Origin: Vogesella aquatica
GTDB lineage: Bacteria > Pseudomonadota > Gammaproteobacteria > Burkholderiales > Chromobacteriaceae
Assembly (NCBI RefSeq): GCF_028548455.1
Contig: NZ_JAQQLF010000019.1
Location: 1 to 64,000 of the forward strand
Length of the DNA: 64,000 bases
Reading direction: 5' to 3'
The notes under the pieces were generated by a model that ran no database searches, was not told where the DNA came from, and was given only the letters and a program-made list of their open reading frames with translations. Made by a program: the position numbers and the translations under genes. Positions within the stretch are counted from its first letter, which is position 1; every line of letters starts with the position of its first letter. This document shows, piece after piece, positions 18,062-28,654 of this stretch.

Positions 18062-18154
18062 TTACATCCCCGGCTTGGCCATCACGGCCATCAGCAGCAG
18101 GCTGCTGCCGAATGCGGCAAGCCGTTTCTGTCGACGGGTAAAGTGCTGATACAT
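18062..18154 (-). CDS. Possible small membrane peptide (30 aa)
   Basis: A 30-residue ORF with an excellent ribosome site (AAAGGGAGGTG, 7 bases before the ATG). The peptide begins MYQHFTRRQKRLAAFGSS and continues into a hydrophobic stretch ending MAKPGM: a basic N-terminus followed by about 14 apolar residues, as in small membrane peptides or a truncated signal sequence. No homologue is known to me. It could also be the start of a broken secreted-protein gene, since the surrounding 17.65-18.2 kb looks decayed. Confidence 0.45.
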   Translation of the reverse strand: MYQHFTRRQKRLAAFGSSLLLMAVMAKPGM

Positions 18155-18227
18155 GGCACACCTCCCTTTATCAGGCTGGGTGGTGACACCAGGGTTTGTA
18201 AGGTGGCGATTGAAAGGCCATCCTGTT

Positions 18228-18497
18228 TTAAATTTCTGTGAAACATTCGGCGTGCCGTGCCACACCCAGCCAGCTGGCATCGGTCGCCACGGCACGGCTT
18301 AGCGCTTGCTCTAGTGCTGCCAGGTCAGTCACCGGCTCGTAGATTTCCATCCAGGTGTGCGCATCGTCGCGACGTTGCAATAATCTGCCTTTTATCTGCA
18401 TTTCCGATGCTATCTGCGCCATTATTTTTCGAGAAGAGCACTCAAAAGACGGGAAATTGCCGTCAATGCGGTAATAGATGTACAGCGAAACAGACAT
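18228..18497 (-). CDS. DUF4936 family protein
   Basis: An 89-residue protein (SVSLYIYYRIDGNFPSFE, LLQRRDDAHTWMEIYE, then a conserved helical end ARHAECF) that fits DUF4936, a small betaproteobacterial family beside tyrA or dut-like genes. The fold is probably a ferredoxin-like alpha/beta dimer. The start is ATG 18497 with SD CAAGAGGTGC; six in-frame codons lie upstream. It is divergent from tyrA. The function is unknown. Confidence 0.7.
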   Translation of the reverse strand: MSVSLYIYYRIDGNFPSFECSSRKIMAQIASEMQIKGRLLQRRDDAHTWMEIYEPVTDLAALEQALSRAVATDASWLGVARHAECFTEI

Positions 18498-18554
18498 GAT
18501 GCACCTCTTGGTCAAGCGGGAATGCGGTTATGATAACGGCTCTGACACACAGTA

Positions 18555-19460
18555 ATGGGCAATAGCATGCAGGCGGGTGAGGGCAGATTGACCCTGGTAG
18601 TGATAGGCGTGGGCCTGATTGGCGGCTCGTTTGCGCTGGCCTTGCGCCGCGCCGGCCGGGTGGCCAAGGTCATCGGGGTAGGGCGCTCTGCGGCCAACCT
18701 GCAGCGGGCCGTCGAGTTAGGTGTCATCGACGAGGCCAGCCACAGTGCGGCCGAGGCGGTACGCCACGCTGACGTGGTGCTGGTGGCCACGCCGGTAGGG
18801 CAGATGGGGCGCGTGTTTGCCGAGATCGCGCCGTACCTGCCGCCGCACTGCGTGGTGACCGATGGCGGCAGCACCAAGAGCGACGTGGTGGCGCTGATGC
18901 GCAGCCACCTGCCTGCCCACCTGGCCGGTTGCGTGCCGGCGCATCCGATTGCCGGCTCCGACCTGTCCGGTGCCGCCGCCGCGCAGTACGGCCTGTACGA
19001 TAACCGCCGCATCGTGGTGACACCGCTGCCGGAAACCCGCCCCGACGCGGCCCTGCTGGTGCGCGAGCTGTGGCAGGCCTGCGGCGCCCGTGTCTACGAG
19101 ATGAGCGCCGCCGAGCACGACGCCGTGTTTGCCACTGTCAGCCACCTGCCGCACCTGCTGGCCTTTGCCTACGTGGATACCATCGTGGCCAAGGCCGATG
19201 CCGCGCGCTGCTTCGATTTTGCCGCCACCGGCTTTCGCGACTTTACCCGTATTGCCGGCAGCCACCCCGAGATGTGGCGCGATATCGCATTGGCCAACCG
19301 CGACGCGCTGCTGGTGGAGCTGGACGCGTTCCAGGCTACCTTGGCCGCACTGCGGCAGGAGCTGGTGGCCGGCGACGCCGAGGCGATGACCACCCGCTTC
19401 GAGCGCGCCCGCGCAGCCCGCCAGCAATGGCAACAACACTTCAACCGGGGCAACGCATGA
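18555..19460 (+). CDS. tyrA: Prephenate/arogenate dehydrogenase
   Basis: A 301-residue dehydrogenase. It has an N-terminal NAD(P) motif [15 protein letters not shown], the substrate region [10 protein letters not shown] and [10 protein letters not shown], and C-terminal [20 protein letters not shown]. It converts prephenate (or arogenate) to the tyrosine precursor. The ATG may be 18555 or 18567; the glycine-rich motif starts at residue 15 of the longer form. It overlaps the next gene by ATGA. Confidence 0.92.
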   Translation: MGNSMQAGEGRLTLVVIGVGLIGGSFALALRRAGRVAKVIGVGRSAANLQRAVELGVIDEASHSAAEAVRHADVVLVATPVGQMGRVFAEIAPYLPPHCVVTDGGSTKSDVVALMRSHLPAHLAGCVPAHPIAGSDLSGAAAAQYGLYDNRRIVVTPLPETRPDAALLVRELWQACGARVYEMSAAEHDAVFATVSHLPHLLAFAYVDTIVAKADAARCFDFAATGFRDFTRIAGSHPEMWRDIALANRDALLVELDAFQATLAALRQELVAGDAEAMTTRFERARAARQQWQQHFNRGNA

Positions 19461-19915
19461 CGATCTGGGTAGACGCCGACGCCTGTCCGGCGGTGATCAA
19501 GGAAATTCTGTTTCGCGCCGCCGACCGTACTGGTACGGCTACTGTGCTGGTGGCCAACCAGCTGCTGCGCGTGCCGCCGTCGCCGCATATACGCGCTGTG
19601 CAAGTACCAGCCGGTTTCGACGTGGCCGACAACCATATCGCACAGCAGGCGCAGCCGGGCGATATCGTGGTGACCGCCGACATCCCGCTGGCGGCGCAAG
19701 TGGTAGCCAAAGGCGCGCTGGCGCTGAACCCGCGCGGCGAGCTGTACAGCGACGCCACCATCCGCGAGGCGCTGGCGCTGCGCAATTTCATGACCGAGCT
19801 GCGTGATAGCGGGGTACAGACCGGCGGCCCGGCCGCCTTCAGCCAGCGCGACCGCCAGGCGTTTGGCGCCCAGCTGGACAAGCTGCTGCAAAGGTTGGCC
19901 GCAGGCCGCCGCTAA
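19457..19915 (+). CDS. UPF0178 / DUF188 (YaiI) family protein
   Basis: A 152-residue protein starting [21 protein letters not shown]. It shows [35 protein letters not shown] and the C-terminal [15 protein letters not shown], the conserved blocks of the YaiI/YqxD family (PIN-like fold). The acidic residues of the first motif suggest metal-dependent nuclease chemistry, but no activity is established. Its ATG overlaps the tyrA stop, so the genes are coupled. Confidence 0.9.
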   Translation: MTIWVDADACPAVIKEILFRAADRTGTATVLVANQLLRVPPSPHIRAVQVPAGFDVADNHIAQQAQPGDIVVTADIPLAAQVVAKGALALNPRGELYSDATIREALALRNFMTELRDSGVQTGGPAAFSQRDRQAFGAQLDKLLQRLAAGRR

Positions 19916-19934
19916 GCCCCCGTTTTGCCGTGTC

Positions 19935-20519
19935 ATGGACACCTTGTCTTTACCTGCCACACTTGCCGACCTGCGGGTATTGCCCTTGCAAGCCGCTGAC
20001 ATCCCGGCGCTGCAGGCATTCTATGCGGCCAACCCGCTGTATTTCGAGGCGACGGGCGGCGAGCCAGCGCAGCCCGCTGCTGCCGAGGCCGACTTTCATG
20101 CCAGGCCACCGCCCGACATGCCGTACCGGCAGCGCTGGCTACTGGCGCTGTGCGATGAGCATGGGCAATGGCAGGCGGTAGTGGAAGTGCTTGCCGGGCT
20201 GCTGCTACCGCAGGCGTGGCATATCGCGCTGTTTATGGTGGATGCGCGCCATCACGGCCAGGGCTTGGCCGCGCAGCTGTATAACGCGCTGGAAGCGTGG
20301 GCGCTGGCCCGTGGTGCGTATTGGCTGCGCCTGGGCGTGGTGATGGGGCACAGCCGTGCCGAGCGCTTCTGGCTGCGGCAGGGTTTTGTTGAGGTCACGC
20401 AGCGCCACGCTGTGCAGATGGGGCGGCGCAGTAACAGCCTGCGGGTGATGCTGAAACCGCTACGCAGCAGTGTGGCAGCCTACCTGCAGCAGGTGCCGCG
20501 CGACCGGCCTCAGGCCTGA
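19935..20519 (+). CDS. GNAT family acetyltransferase
   Basis: A 194-residue GNAT protein. The acetyl-CoA-binding region HHGQGLAAQLYNALEAWA and a C-terminal LGVVMGHSRAERFWLRQGF mark the fold. It is the third gene after tyrA and yaiI, 19 bases downstream. The substrate is unknown. It overlaps the convergent NTP-pyrophosphohydrolase gene by 10 bases. One TGCGGCCAA copy encodes Ala-Ala-Asn. Confidence 0.82.
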   Translation: MDTLSLPATLADLRVLPLQAADIPALQAFYAANPLYFEATGGEPAQPAAAEADFHARPPPDMPYRQRWLLALCDEHGQWQAVVEVLAGLLLPQAWHIALFMVDARHHGQGLAAQLYNALEAWALARGAYWLRLGVVMGHSRAERFWLRQGFVEVTQRHAVQMGRRSNSLRVMLKPLRSSVAAYLQQVPRDRPQA

Positions 20520-20932
20520 GACGCCGCGCGGATCACGCCGACTTTGTCTGCCGGCTGCCAGCCTGCCGGTTTCAGCAGCTTGCCGTCGGCGCGGCGCAGT
20601 ACCTGGCCGTCCACGCACTTGGCCAGGTTGGCCGCATGGATGGCGTCGAACATCGCCTGCAGCGGCAAGCCCTGCGACAGCAGTAGCCCGCACAACACGT
20701 TCAGCACATCCACCCCCTCGGCAGCCAGTTCGGCTTGCAGCTGCTGCTGCGTGGCGGCGTCGGCCTGCGGCATGGCCTGGTAGTCGGCCAGCGCGGTCTG
20801 GAATTCCTGCCATTCCTCTTGCAGCATGGTCTGCCACATCGCTAATGCCTGCGGCTGGAAGCTGGGGGTGTCGGGGGCGGCCATGTCGAAGCGCTGCATG
20901 AAGTCGCGGCGCACAGCAAACGGGTTGTTCAT
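20510..20932 (-). CDS. MazG/HisE-like nucleotide pyrophosphohydrolase
   Basis: A 140-residue all-alpha protein. The EEWQEFQ acidic helix and a second helix with EGVDVLNVL (ExxD) are the metal-binding signature of the MazG/HisE/dUTPase-like all-alpha NTP pyrophosphohydrolases. A conserved tail HAANLAKCVDGQVLRRADGK resembles phosphoribosyl-ATP-pyrophosphatase-like orphans. It presumably hydrolyses a non-canonical or surplus nucleotide. ATG 20932 (MNNPFAVRRDF) was preferred to an upstream extension. It lies downstream of aroA but behind a terminator. Confidence 0.75.
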   Translation of the reverse strand: MNNPFAVRRDFMQRFDMAAPDTPSFQPQALAMWQTMLQEEWQEFQTALADYQAMPQADAATQQQLQAELAAEGVDVLNVLCGLLLSQGLPLQAMFDAIHAANLAKCVDGQVLRRADGKLLKPAGWQPADKVGVIRAASQA

Positions 20933-21003
20933 TATCTTGTGTCTTGTAGTTCTGTTGGTGGCATATTTTGTGTTTTTTGTGGTTTGCTGGCAAGGCGTAG
21001 CCA

Positions 21004-21035
21004 TGAAAAAACCGCTGCGGCGAGGCAGCGGTTTT
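21004..21035 (-). terminator. Rho-independent terminator after aroA
   Basis: AAAACCGCTGC (21008-21018) pairs with GCAGCGGTTTT (21025-21035). On the minus strand the stem runs into a T-tract. It lies 22 bases after the aroA stop. Confidence 0.8.
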
Positions 21036-21056
21036 GGGCTGGCGGCTGGTGCGACT

Positions 21057-22349
21057 TCAGCCTGCGGCCAACTTGCCCAGTACCTCGAAATAGTCGGGGA
21101 AGGTCTTGGCCACGCATTTCGGGTCGTTGATCACCACCGGGGTGCCCAGCAGCGCCACCAGCGAGAAGCACATCGCCATGCGGTGGTCGTCGTAGGTGTC
21201 GATTTCGGCGTTGGCAGTCAGCTGCGCCGGCGGCGTCACGCTGATGCTGTCCTGCGTTTCCACCACGCTGGCGCCTACCTTGCGCAGCTCGGTGGCCATG
21301 GCCGCCAGGCGGTCGGTTTCCTTCACGCGCCAGCTTTCCACGTTACGGATGGTGGTGGTGCCGTTGGCGGCCAGCGCGGCCACGGCGATGGTCATCGCCG
21401 CATCCGGAATGTGGTTGAGGTCCACGTCGATGGCCTGCAGGCCGCCGGCCGGGGCGCGGGCCTCGATCCAGTTGTCGCCCATGGTGATCTCGGCGCCCAT
21501 CAGCGCCAGCGCGTCGGCAAACTTCACGTCGCCCTGGATGCTGCTGCGGCCAACCCCCTCCACGCGTACCGGGCCGCCGGCCAGCGCGCCAGCCGCCAGG
21601 AAGTAGGATGCGCTGGAAGCGTCGCCTTCCACGTGAATGTCGCCGGGGCTGGTGTAACGTTGGCCGCGCGCGATGGTGAAGCGCTGCCAGCCGTCACGCT
21701 GTACTTGCACGCCAAAGCGCGCCATCAGGTTCAGGGTGATTTCGATATACGGTTTGGAAATCAGCTCGCCCACCACCTCGATGGTGACGTCTTCGCCGGT
21801 GAGCGGCAGCGCCATCAGCAGGGCGGTGAGGAACTGGCTGGAGACATTGCCTTTTACCGGGATGACCTGGCCGGCGTTCAGGCTGGCCGGCTTGATCTGC
21901 AGCGGCGGGTAGCCGTCGTTGCCCAGGTAGTCGATATCGGCACCGGCCACGCGCAGCGCGTCCACCAGGTCGCCGATCGGGCGTTCGTGCATGCGCGGTA
22001 CGCCGTGCAGGTGGTAGCGGCCCTGCATCAGCGCCAGCGCGGCGGTGAGCGGGCGAAAAGCCGTGCCGGCGTTGCCCAGGAACAGGTCGGCGTCTTTCAC
22101 GCTAAAGGCACCGCCGGTGCCATGCACCAGGAAGTCGCGGCTATCGCCTTGCTGCTCGACGCGCACGCCCAGTGTGGCCAGTGCTTCCAGCATGCGGCGG
22201 ATGTCGTCGGAGTCCAGCAGGTCGCGCACCAGCGTGCTGCCTTCGGCCAGTGCGGCCAACAGCAGGGTGCGGTTGGAAATGCTCTTGGAGCCGGGCAGTT
22301 TGATGCGGCCGGCCAGCGGGCCAATGGGCTGTAGATGTAGTTGTTCCAT
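21057..22349 (-). CDS. aroA: 3-phosphoshikimate 1-carboxyvinyltransferase (EPSP synthase)
   Basis: A 430-residue AroA. It shows [84 protein letters not shown]-like blocks and [17 protein letters not shown]. It joins PEP to shikimate-3-phosphate in the aromatic pathway. The [11 protein letters not shown] block fits class I enzymes. ATG 22349 starts [11 protein letters not shown]; the much longer upstream open frame overlaps divergent cmk. Three motif-family copies lie in the gene. Confidence 0.97.
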   Translation of the reverse strand: MEQLHLQPIGPLAGRIKLPGSKSISNRTLLLAALAEGSTLVRDLLDSDDIRRMLEALATLGVRVEQQGDSRDFLVHGTGGAFSVKDADLFLGNAGTAFRPLTAALALMQGRYHLHGVPRMHERPIGDLVDALRVAGADIDYLGNDGYPPLQIKPASLNAGQVIPVKGNVSSQFLTALLMALPLTGEDVTIEVVGELISKPYIEITLNLMARFGVQVQRDGWQRFTIARGQRYTSPGDIHVEGDASSASYFLAAGALAGGPVRVEGVGRSSIQGDVKFADALALMGAEITMGDNWIEARAPAGGLQAIDVDLNHIPDAAMTIAVAALAANGTTTIRNVESWRVKETDRLAAMATELRKVGASVVETQDSISVTPPAQLTANAEIDTYDDHRMAMCFSLVALLGTPVVINDPKCVAKTFPDYFEVLGKLAAG

Positions 22350-22493
22350 GATGTTCTTGTCTGTTTTGCTGCAGGGCAGGGCCCTGCCGGGTGATCTCGG
22401 CAACGACTGTACCCGTATTGTGCGCTGCCACGCAAACGCCTCTTTTTGTACTGCTTGCGCTACAATTGCCGGTTTTGATTCAAGGTCTTCGCC

Positions 22494-23168
22494 ATGCCTA
22501 CGCTCAAACCCGTCATTACCATCGACGGCCCTTCCGCTTCCGGCAAGGGCACCGTGGCTGCCCTGGTGGCACAGCAGCTGGGGCTGCATTATCTGGATTC
22601 CGGCGCCCTGTACCGCCTGACGGCGCTGTATGCGCTGCGCGAAGGCGTCAGCTGGGAAGACGAGCAGAACGTGGCGCGCCTGGCAGCCCAGCTGCCGGCG
22701 TCTTTTCACGACGATAAAGCCTGGCTGGGCGAAGCCGATGTGAGTGCGGCCATTCGTGCCGAAGATATCGGCATGGGTGCCTCGAAAGTGGCCGCGCTGC
22801 CGGCTGTGCGTGCCGCGCTGCTGACCCGTCAACGCGACTTTCTGGTGCCGCCAGGCCTGGTGGCCGACGGCCGCGATATGGGCTCGGTGGTGTTTCCGCG
22901 TGCGGAATTGAAGGTTTTTCTGACCGCATCAGCCGAAGTTCGTGCTGAACGACGCTATAAGCAGTTGATCGCAAAAGGGGAATCTGCTAACCTCGTCCAG
23001 ATTCAGCAGGATATTTCCGATCGTGACGCGCGCGACGCGGCACGGGCGGTTGCCCCGCTAAGACAAGAGCCGGATGCCCACTTGCTGGACACCTCGGACC
23101 TGACCATCGAACAAGCGGTGGGGCAGGTACTGTCGTGGTTCGACAAGGCCCGTGGCACCGGCCATTAA
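22494..23168 (+). CDS. cmk: Cytidylate kinase
   Basis: A 224-residue CMP kinase with the P-loop [16 protein letters not shown] (about 10-25), YLDSGALYR and [11 protein letters not shown]. It phosphorylates CMP/dCMP with ATP. It lies immediately upstream of rpsA, as in E. coli. TACAAT at 22461-22466 may be its -10 box, but I see no good -35. Confidence 0.96.
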   Translation: MPTLKPVITIDGPSASGKGTVAALVAQQLGLHYLDSGALYRLTALYALREGVSWEDEQNVARLAAQLPASFHDDKAWLGEADVSAAIRAEDIGMGASKVAALPAVRAALLTRQRDFLVPPGLVADGRDMGSVVFPRAELKVFLTASAEVRAERRYKQLIAKGESANLVQIQQDISDRDARDAARAVAPLRQEPDAHLLDTSDLTIEQAVGQVLSWFDKARGTGH

Positions 23169-23262
23169 TTTTTTGTAAGCCGCCGTCTGTCATACCTTGC
23201 GCTGACGGCGTATGAAAAACCTAACCCTGCGTGACGCAAGGCATGCCTGAGAGTTACATCTG

Positions 23263-24960
23263 ATGACTACCCTCGTTATGGATAGCTTCGCCGCCCTGTT
23301 CGAAGAGAGCTTGGCTCTGCAAGAAATGCGTGCTGGTGAAGTAATCACCGCTGAAGTCGTTGGCATCGATTCCAACTTCGTGACCGTTAACGCCGGCCTG
23401 AAGTCCGAATCCCTGATCCCGGTTGAAGAGTTCAAGAACGACAACGGCCAAGTTGAAGTTGCCATCGGCGATTTCGTTACTGTTGCGATCGACTCCCTGG
23501 AAAACGGCTTTGGCGAAACCAAGCTCTCCCGTGAAAAAGCCAAACGTCTGGCTGCATGGGTTGACCTGGAAGAGGCTCTGGAAGCTGGCAAGATCCTGTC
23601 CGGCGTTATCAGCGGCAAAGTCAAAGGTGGCCTGACCGTTATGGTTAACGGCATCCGCGCCTTCCTGCCGGGTTCCCTGGTTGACGTACGTCCGGTGAAA
23701 GACACCACTCCGTACGAAGGCAAAGAAGTTGAGTTCAAGGTTATCAAGCTGGACCGCAAGCGTAACAACGTTGTTGTTTCCCGCCGCGCTGTTCTGGAAG
23801 AAACCCTGGGCGAAGAGCGCAAAGCGCTGCTGGAAACCCTGCGTGAAGGTGCCATCATCAAAGGTATCGTCAAGAACATCACCGACTACGGTGCGTTCGT
23901 TGACCTGGGCGGTATCGATGGCCTGCTGCACATCACCGACCTGGCATGGCGCCGCGTGAAGCACCCGTCCGAAGTTCTGGCCGTGGGCGACGAAGTTGAA
24001 GCCAAGGTACTGAAGTTCGACCAAGAGAAGAACCGTGTATCCCTGGGTCTGAAGCAACTGGGCGAAGATCCGTGGGTGGGCCTGTCCCGTCGTTACCCGT
24101 CCGGCACCCGTCTGTTCGGCAAGGTAACCAACCTGACCGACTACGGCGCGTTCGTGGAAATCGAACAAGGCATCGAAGGCCTGGTACACGTGTCCGAAAT
24201 GGACTGGACCAACAAGAACGTACACCCGTCCAAGGTAGTTCAGGTTGGCGACGAAGTTGAAGTGATGATCCTGGAAATCGACGAAGACCGTCGTCGTATC
24301 AGCCTGGGCATGAAACAGTGCCAGGCTAACCCATGGAACGAGTTCGCTGACAACTTCAAGAAAGGCGACAAGCTGAAAGGCGCGATCAAGTCGATCACCG
24401 ATTTCGGCGTGTTCGTTGGCCTGCCTGGCGGTATCGACGGCCTGGTACACCTGTCCGACCTGTCCTGGAACGAAACCGGCGAAGACGCTGTGCGCAAGTT
24501 CAAGAAGGGTGACGAGGTTGAAGCCATCGTTCTGTCCATCGACGTGGAAAAAGAGCGTATCTCCCTGGGCATCAAACAGCTGGAAGGCGATCCGTTCAAC
24601 AACTACGTAGCCATGAACGACAAAGGCGCGCTGGTTAAAGGTACCGTGAAGACCGTTGACGCCAAAGGCGCCGCCGTGACGCTGGACACCGACGTTGAAG
24701 GCTACCTGCGTGCTTCCGAACTGTCCCGCGACCGCGTTGAAGACGCTCGCTCGGTTCTGAAAGAAGGCGACGAAGTTGAGGCTGTGATCATTGCTGTTGA
24801 TCGCAAGTCCCGCGCTATCAGCCTGTCGATCAAAGCCAAGGACGCACAGGAAGAGAAAGCTGCCATGTCCGCTATCGGCGCTGGCGACTCCAACGTGTCC
24901 GCTGGTACCACCAGCCTGGGCGCGCTGCTGAAAGCTAAACTGTCCGGCGGCAACGAATAA
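23263..24960 (+). CDS. rpsA: 30S ribosomal protein S1
   Basis: A 565-residue protein with six S1 (OB-fold) repeats, shown by recurrent [36 protein letters not shown] and similar blocks ending in RISLG-type strands. It starts [18 protein letters not shown]1 binds mRNA leaders on the small subunit. Only a weak GAGAG ribosome site precedes the ATG, in keeping with S1 autoregulation known in E. coli. Codon use is strongly biased, and the gene contains none of the TTGGCCGCA copies. Confidence 0.98.
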   Translation: MTTLVMDSFAALFEESLALQEMRAGEVITAEVVGIDSNFVTVNAGLKSESLIPVEEFKNDNGQVEVAIGDFVTVAIDSLENGFGETKLSREKAKRLAAWVDLEEALEAGKILSGVISGKVKGGLTVMVNGIRAFLPGSLVDVRPVKDTTPYEGKEVEFKVIKLDRKRNNVVVSRRAVLEETLGEERKALLETLREGAIIKGIVKNITDYGAFVDLGGIDGLLHITDLAWRRVKHPSEVLAVGDEVEAKVLKFDQEKNRVSLGLKQLGEDPWVGLSRRYPSGTRLFGKVTNLTDYGAFVEIEQGIEGLVHVSEMDWTNKNVHPSKVVQVGDEVEVMILEIDEDRRRISLGMKQCQANPWNEFADNFKKGDKLKGAIKSITDFGVFVGLPGGIDGLVHLSDLSWNETGEDAVRKFKKGDEVEAIVLSIDVEKERISLGIKQLEGDPFNNYVAMNDKGALVKGTVKTVDAKGAAVTLDTDVEGYLRASELSRDRVEDARSVLKEGDEVEAVIIAVDRKSRAISLSIKAKDAQEEKAAMSAIGAGDSNVSAGTTSLGALLKAKLSGGNE

Positions 24961-24969
24961 GTGATGGAC

Positions 24970-25263
24970 ATGACCAAATCTGAGCTTATAGCGAGGCTTG
25001 CCGAGCGTTATCCTCAGTTGGTCGCCAAAGATGCTGAGCTGGCTGTTAAAACCATTCTGGATGCAATGGCCAGCAGCTTGGCAAAAGGGCAGCGGATCGA
25101 AATCCGCGGTTTTGGTAGCTTCGATCTGAACTACCGTCCGCCGCGGATGGGCCGCAATCCCAAGTCTGGCTCCAGCGTTGTCGTTCCTGAGAAATACGTG
25201 CCTCACTTCAAGGCAGGTAAAGAACTGAGAGAGCGGGTTGATCTGACCGGTTCGAACGACTAA
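24970..25263 (+). CDS. ihfB: Integration host factor subunit beta
   Basis: A 97-residue DNA-bending protein. It starts [17 protein letters not shown] and contains [18 protein letters not shown] and GRNPKSG, the IHF/HU beta-arm signature. I chose ATG 24970 to match the conserved start; GTG 24961 and ATG 24964 are in-frame alternatives. It follows rpsA directly, the classical arrangement. A strong terminator ends the unit. Confidence 0.96.
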   Translation: MTKSELIARLAERYPQLVAKDAELAVKTILDAMASSLAKGQRIEIRGFGSFDLNYRPPRMGRNPKSGSSVVVPEKYVPHFKAGKELRERVDLTGSND

Positions 25264-25283
25264 GCAGTTTTTTTGCCTGTCCC

Positions 25284-25317
25284 AAAGCGCCGCAGCTTGT
25301 CTGCGGCGCTTTTTTTA
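25284..25317 (+). terminator. Rho-independent terminator after ihfB
   Basis: AAAGCGCCGCAG (25284-25295) and CTGCGGCGCTTT (25301-25312) form a 12-base-pair stem with loop CTTGT, followed by T-run. Confidence 0.92.
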
Positions 25318-25373
25318 TCTGCGCTTTACTTGGGAGGGGTGTCGCTTTCGTTTAAACTTGCAGCATTGCGACG

Positions 25374-25679
25374 ATGCGAAAGCCCCCGATGCGTTATCTC
25401 TTCCGCTTGTTTGAGCTGCTCGTACTGGTGTTGTTGATTGCCGTTACCGTGCAAAACAGCGCTGTAGTGGAATTCAAGCTGTTCTTTGGCCAGACCTGGC
25501 AAGCCCCGCTGATTCTGCTGTTGCTGATCTTCTTTGTGGCCGGTGCCCTGATTGGCCTGGTGGCTACGTTTGCCTATTCCCTGCGCGTACGCCGCGAGCT
25601 GTCGCAGCTCAAAAAAGAGCTGCGCTCGCGCCAGAGTAGCAAAGTGGTGGTTGACCCCAGCGATGCCCTGGCTGACTAA
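25374..25679 (+). CDS. lapA: LapA family membrane protein (DUF1049)
   Basis: A 101-residue protein with two membrane helices (about 8-28 and 45-70) and a charged, coiled C-terminus (RRELSQLKKELRSR). NSAVVEFKLFFGQ is typical of the LapA/YciS domain. It partners LapB in controlling LpxC turnover and LPS assembly. ATG 25374 or ATG 25389 may be used. It is followed by lapB after 31 bases. Confidence 0.88.
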   Translation: MRKPPMRYLFRLFELLVLVLLIAVTVQNSAVVEFKLFFGQTWQAPLILLLLIFFVAGALIGLVATFAYSLRVRRELSQLKKELRSRQSSKVVVDPSDALAD

Positions 25680-25710
25680 GCCGTCCTGTTTTTTGCCCCG
25701 AGGTTGAATT

Positions 25711-26874
25711 TTGGATATCGATTTGTGGTGGCTGTTGCTGTTTCCGGCCTTTTTCGGCCTGGGATGGTTGGCCGCACGCGTAGACATGCGTGCAGTACTG
25801 AAGCAGGCGCGGGAAGTACCTGCCGGTTTTTATAAAGGTCTGGACGCGCTGGTAGACGACCAGACCGACGTGGCCGCCCGTTCGCTGTCCGAGGTGGCAC
25901 GCGCCCACCCGCACGCGCTGGAAGTGCAGCTCAGCCTGGGCAAGCTGTACCGCCGCCGTGGCGAGAATGACCGCGCCATCCGCCTGCACCAGCAGGTGCT
26001 GGAGCTGCCCGACCTGACACGCGAGCAAAAGGCGCTGGTGCGCTTCGAGCTGTCGCAAGACTTTCACAAGGCTGGCTTGGTAGACCGCGCCGAAGAGATT
26101 CTGGTGAAGCTGCTGGATAGCCACACCATGGGCCGCGCCGCGCGCGAGCAGCTGTTGTCCATCTACCAGCAAGACCGCGACTGGGCCAAGGCCATCGCCA
26201 CCGCGCTGGAGCTGCGCAGCGATGCGCACAGCTTCCAGCACGAAGTGGCGCAGTTCTACTGCGAGCTGGCGCAGGGTGCGCTGTACCAGTCCGATTACGA
26301 CAAGGCACGCGAGGCGGTGAAAAACGCCTTTGCGGCCAACCGCAAGTGCGTGCGCGCCAGCATCCTGCTGGGTGATATCGAAACGGCGCAGGGTAAGCAC
26401 GAGGCGGCCATCGCGGCGTGGCAAGCCATCGAAAAGCAAAACTACGAATACCTGGCCATGGTGGCCGAGCGCCTGTTCGATGCCTACGAATCGCTGGGCA
26501 AGCCGCAGGAGGGCATCGCCTTGCTGCGTGGCTACCAGCGTACCTTCTCGCAGCTGGAGCTCACCGACCTGTTGTACCAGAAGGTGGCTACCTACGAAGG
26601 CGAAGCCCGTGCGCTGGAGGCCGCCCGCGAGGCGGTACACGCGCGCCCCAGCCTGCTGGGGGTGTACCGCCTGGTAGAGTCGCAGATGGACGAGCTCAGC
26701 ACCGAAGGCCGCCTGGACGCCGAAGTGGCGCGTGCGCTGATCATGAAGCACGCACAGCGCCTGACCGTACACCGTTGTAAACGCTGCAACTTCCGCTCGC
26801 GGGCTTTCTTCTGGCATTGCCCCGCCTGCGGCGAGTGGGAAAGCTTTACGCCCAACCGCTCCGAAAACCACTGA
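25711..26874 (+). CDS. lapB: Lipopolysaccharide assembly protein LapB
   Basis: A 387-residue protein with an N-terminal membrane anchor ([18 protein letters not shown]), about nine TPR helix pairs and a C-terminal rubredoxin-type zinc knuckle ([18 protein letters not shown]). It matches LapB/YciM, which regulates LpxC proteolysis by FtsH. The start is TTG 25711, 7 bases after GAGG; no ATG is suitably placed. A GGTTGGCCGCA copy lies in the membrane-anchor codons, and the heptose genes lie just downstream. Confidence 0.95.
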   Translation: MDIDLWWLLLFPAFFGLGWLAARVDMRAVLKQAREVPAGFYKGLDALVDDQTDVAARSLSEVARAHPHALEVQLSLGKLYRRRGENDRAIRLHQQVLELPDLTREQKALVRFELSQDFHKAGLVDRAEEILVKLLDSHTMGRAAREQLLSIYQQDRDWAKAIATALELRSDAHSFQHEVAQFYCELAQGALYQSDYDKAREAVKNAFAANRKCVRASILLGDIETAQGKHEAAIAAWQAIEKQNYEYLAMVAERLFDAYESLGKPQEGIALLRGYQRTFSQLELTDLLYQKVATYEGEARALEAAREAVHARPSLLGVYRLVESQMDELSTEGRLDAEVARALIMKHAQRLTVHRCKRCNFRSRAFFWHCPACGEWESFTPNRSENH

Positions 26875-26905
26875 ACCGAATACGCGACAAGAAAGACAGG
26901 AAAAC

Positions 26906-27652
<747 letters not shown>

Positions 27653-27665
27653 GCCGAGGTAGCCC

Positions 27666-28628
27666 ATGACCCTGATGCAACAGCTGGGCCTGAGCCCGCA
27701 AGAATTGACCCGCAGTCTGGCCAATAGCCGCGTGCTGGTGGTGGGCGACGTGATGCTGGACCGCTACTGGTTTGGCGACGTATCGCGCATCTCGCCGGAA
27801 GCCCCGGTGCCGGTGGCCAAGATTGCCCGCATGGAAGAGCGTGCCGGTGGTGCGGCCAACGTGGCGCGCAATATCGCCAGCCTGGGCGGCAAGGCGACCA
27901 TCCTGTCCGTGGTAGGCGACGACGAAGCCGCCACCGCGCTGACGCGGCTGATGGAAAGCGACGGTATTACGCCGTCGTTCAAGCGCGACCCCGGCATTTC
28001 CACCACCATCAAACTGCGCGTCGTAGCGCGGCAGCAGCAGCTGATCCGCCTGGATTTCGAAGACGCGCCCAGCCACGAGATCCTGGCCGACAAGCTGGAC
28101 GACTACGCCGCCATCGTGGCCGACCACGACGTGGTGATTTTGTCCGACTACGGCAAGGGCGGCCTGACCCACGTCAGCCGCATGATCGAACTGGCGCGCG
28201 CTGCCGGCAAGCCGGTGCTGATCGACCCCAAGGGCGACGATTACAGCAAGTACGCCGGTGCCACGCTGCTCACGCCTAACCGTAGCGAGTTCAAGCAGGT
28301 AGCCGGTAGCTGGCAGAACGACGAACAACTGGCCGCCAAAGCACAAGCGCTGCGCAGCCAGCTGCAGCTGGACGCGCTGCTGGTGACGCGCAGCGAAGAG
28401 GGCATGACGCTGTACCGCGAAGCCGGTGCCGTACACGAGCCCACGCTGGCGCAAGAGGTGTACGACGTCTCCGGTGCGGGTGACACCGTTATCGGCACCC
28501 TGGGCCTGATGTTGGCCGCAGGGCTGGACATGCCGCTGGCCATGCGCCTGGCTAATGCTGCCGCCGGTATCGTGGTGGCCAAGCTGGGTACCGCCGTGTG
28601 CCACCAGCGCGAGCTGTTTGCCTTGTAA
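27666..28628 (+). CDS. rfaE1: D-glycero-beta-D-manno-heptose-7-phosphate kinase
   Basis: A 320-residue PfkB/ribokinase-family kinase. It shows VLVVGDVMLDRYWFGDV, RAGGAANVARNIASLGG, DPKGDDYSKYAGA, LLTPNRSEF and the anion-hole VSGAGDTVIGTLGLML. It lacks the C-terminal nucleotidyltransferase half of bifunctional HldE, so a separate adenylyltransferase should be encoded elsewhere. It acts in LPS heptose synthesis with hldD, one gene downstream. Confidence 0.93.
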   Translation: MTLMQQLGLSPQELTRSLANSRVLVVGDVMLDRYWFGDVSRISPEAPVPVAKIARMEERAGGAANVARNIASLGGKATILSVVGDDEAATALTRLMESDGITPSFKRDPGISTTIKLRVVARQQQLIRLDFEDAPSHEILADKLDDYAAIVADHDVVILSDYGKGGLTHVSRMIELARAAGKPVLIDPKGDDYSKYAGATLLTPNRSEFKQVAGSWQNDEQLAAKAQALRSQLQLDALLVTRSEEGMTLYREAGAVHEPTLAQEVYDVSGAGDTVIGTLGLMLAAGLDMPLAMRLANAAAGIVVAKLGTAVCHQRELFAL

Positions 28629-28654
28629 TAACCCAGCCTAGCAAGGAGCGGATG

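Noticed and set aside
20826-22334. 502-codon plus-strand ORF opposite aroA
   Set aside because: Same reason: aroA motifs on the minus strand are intact.
23254-25206. 650-codon minus-strand ORF opposite rpsA and ihfB
   Set aside because: Antisense of strongly codon-biased ribosomal protein S1.
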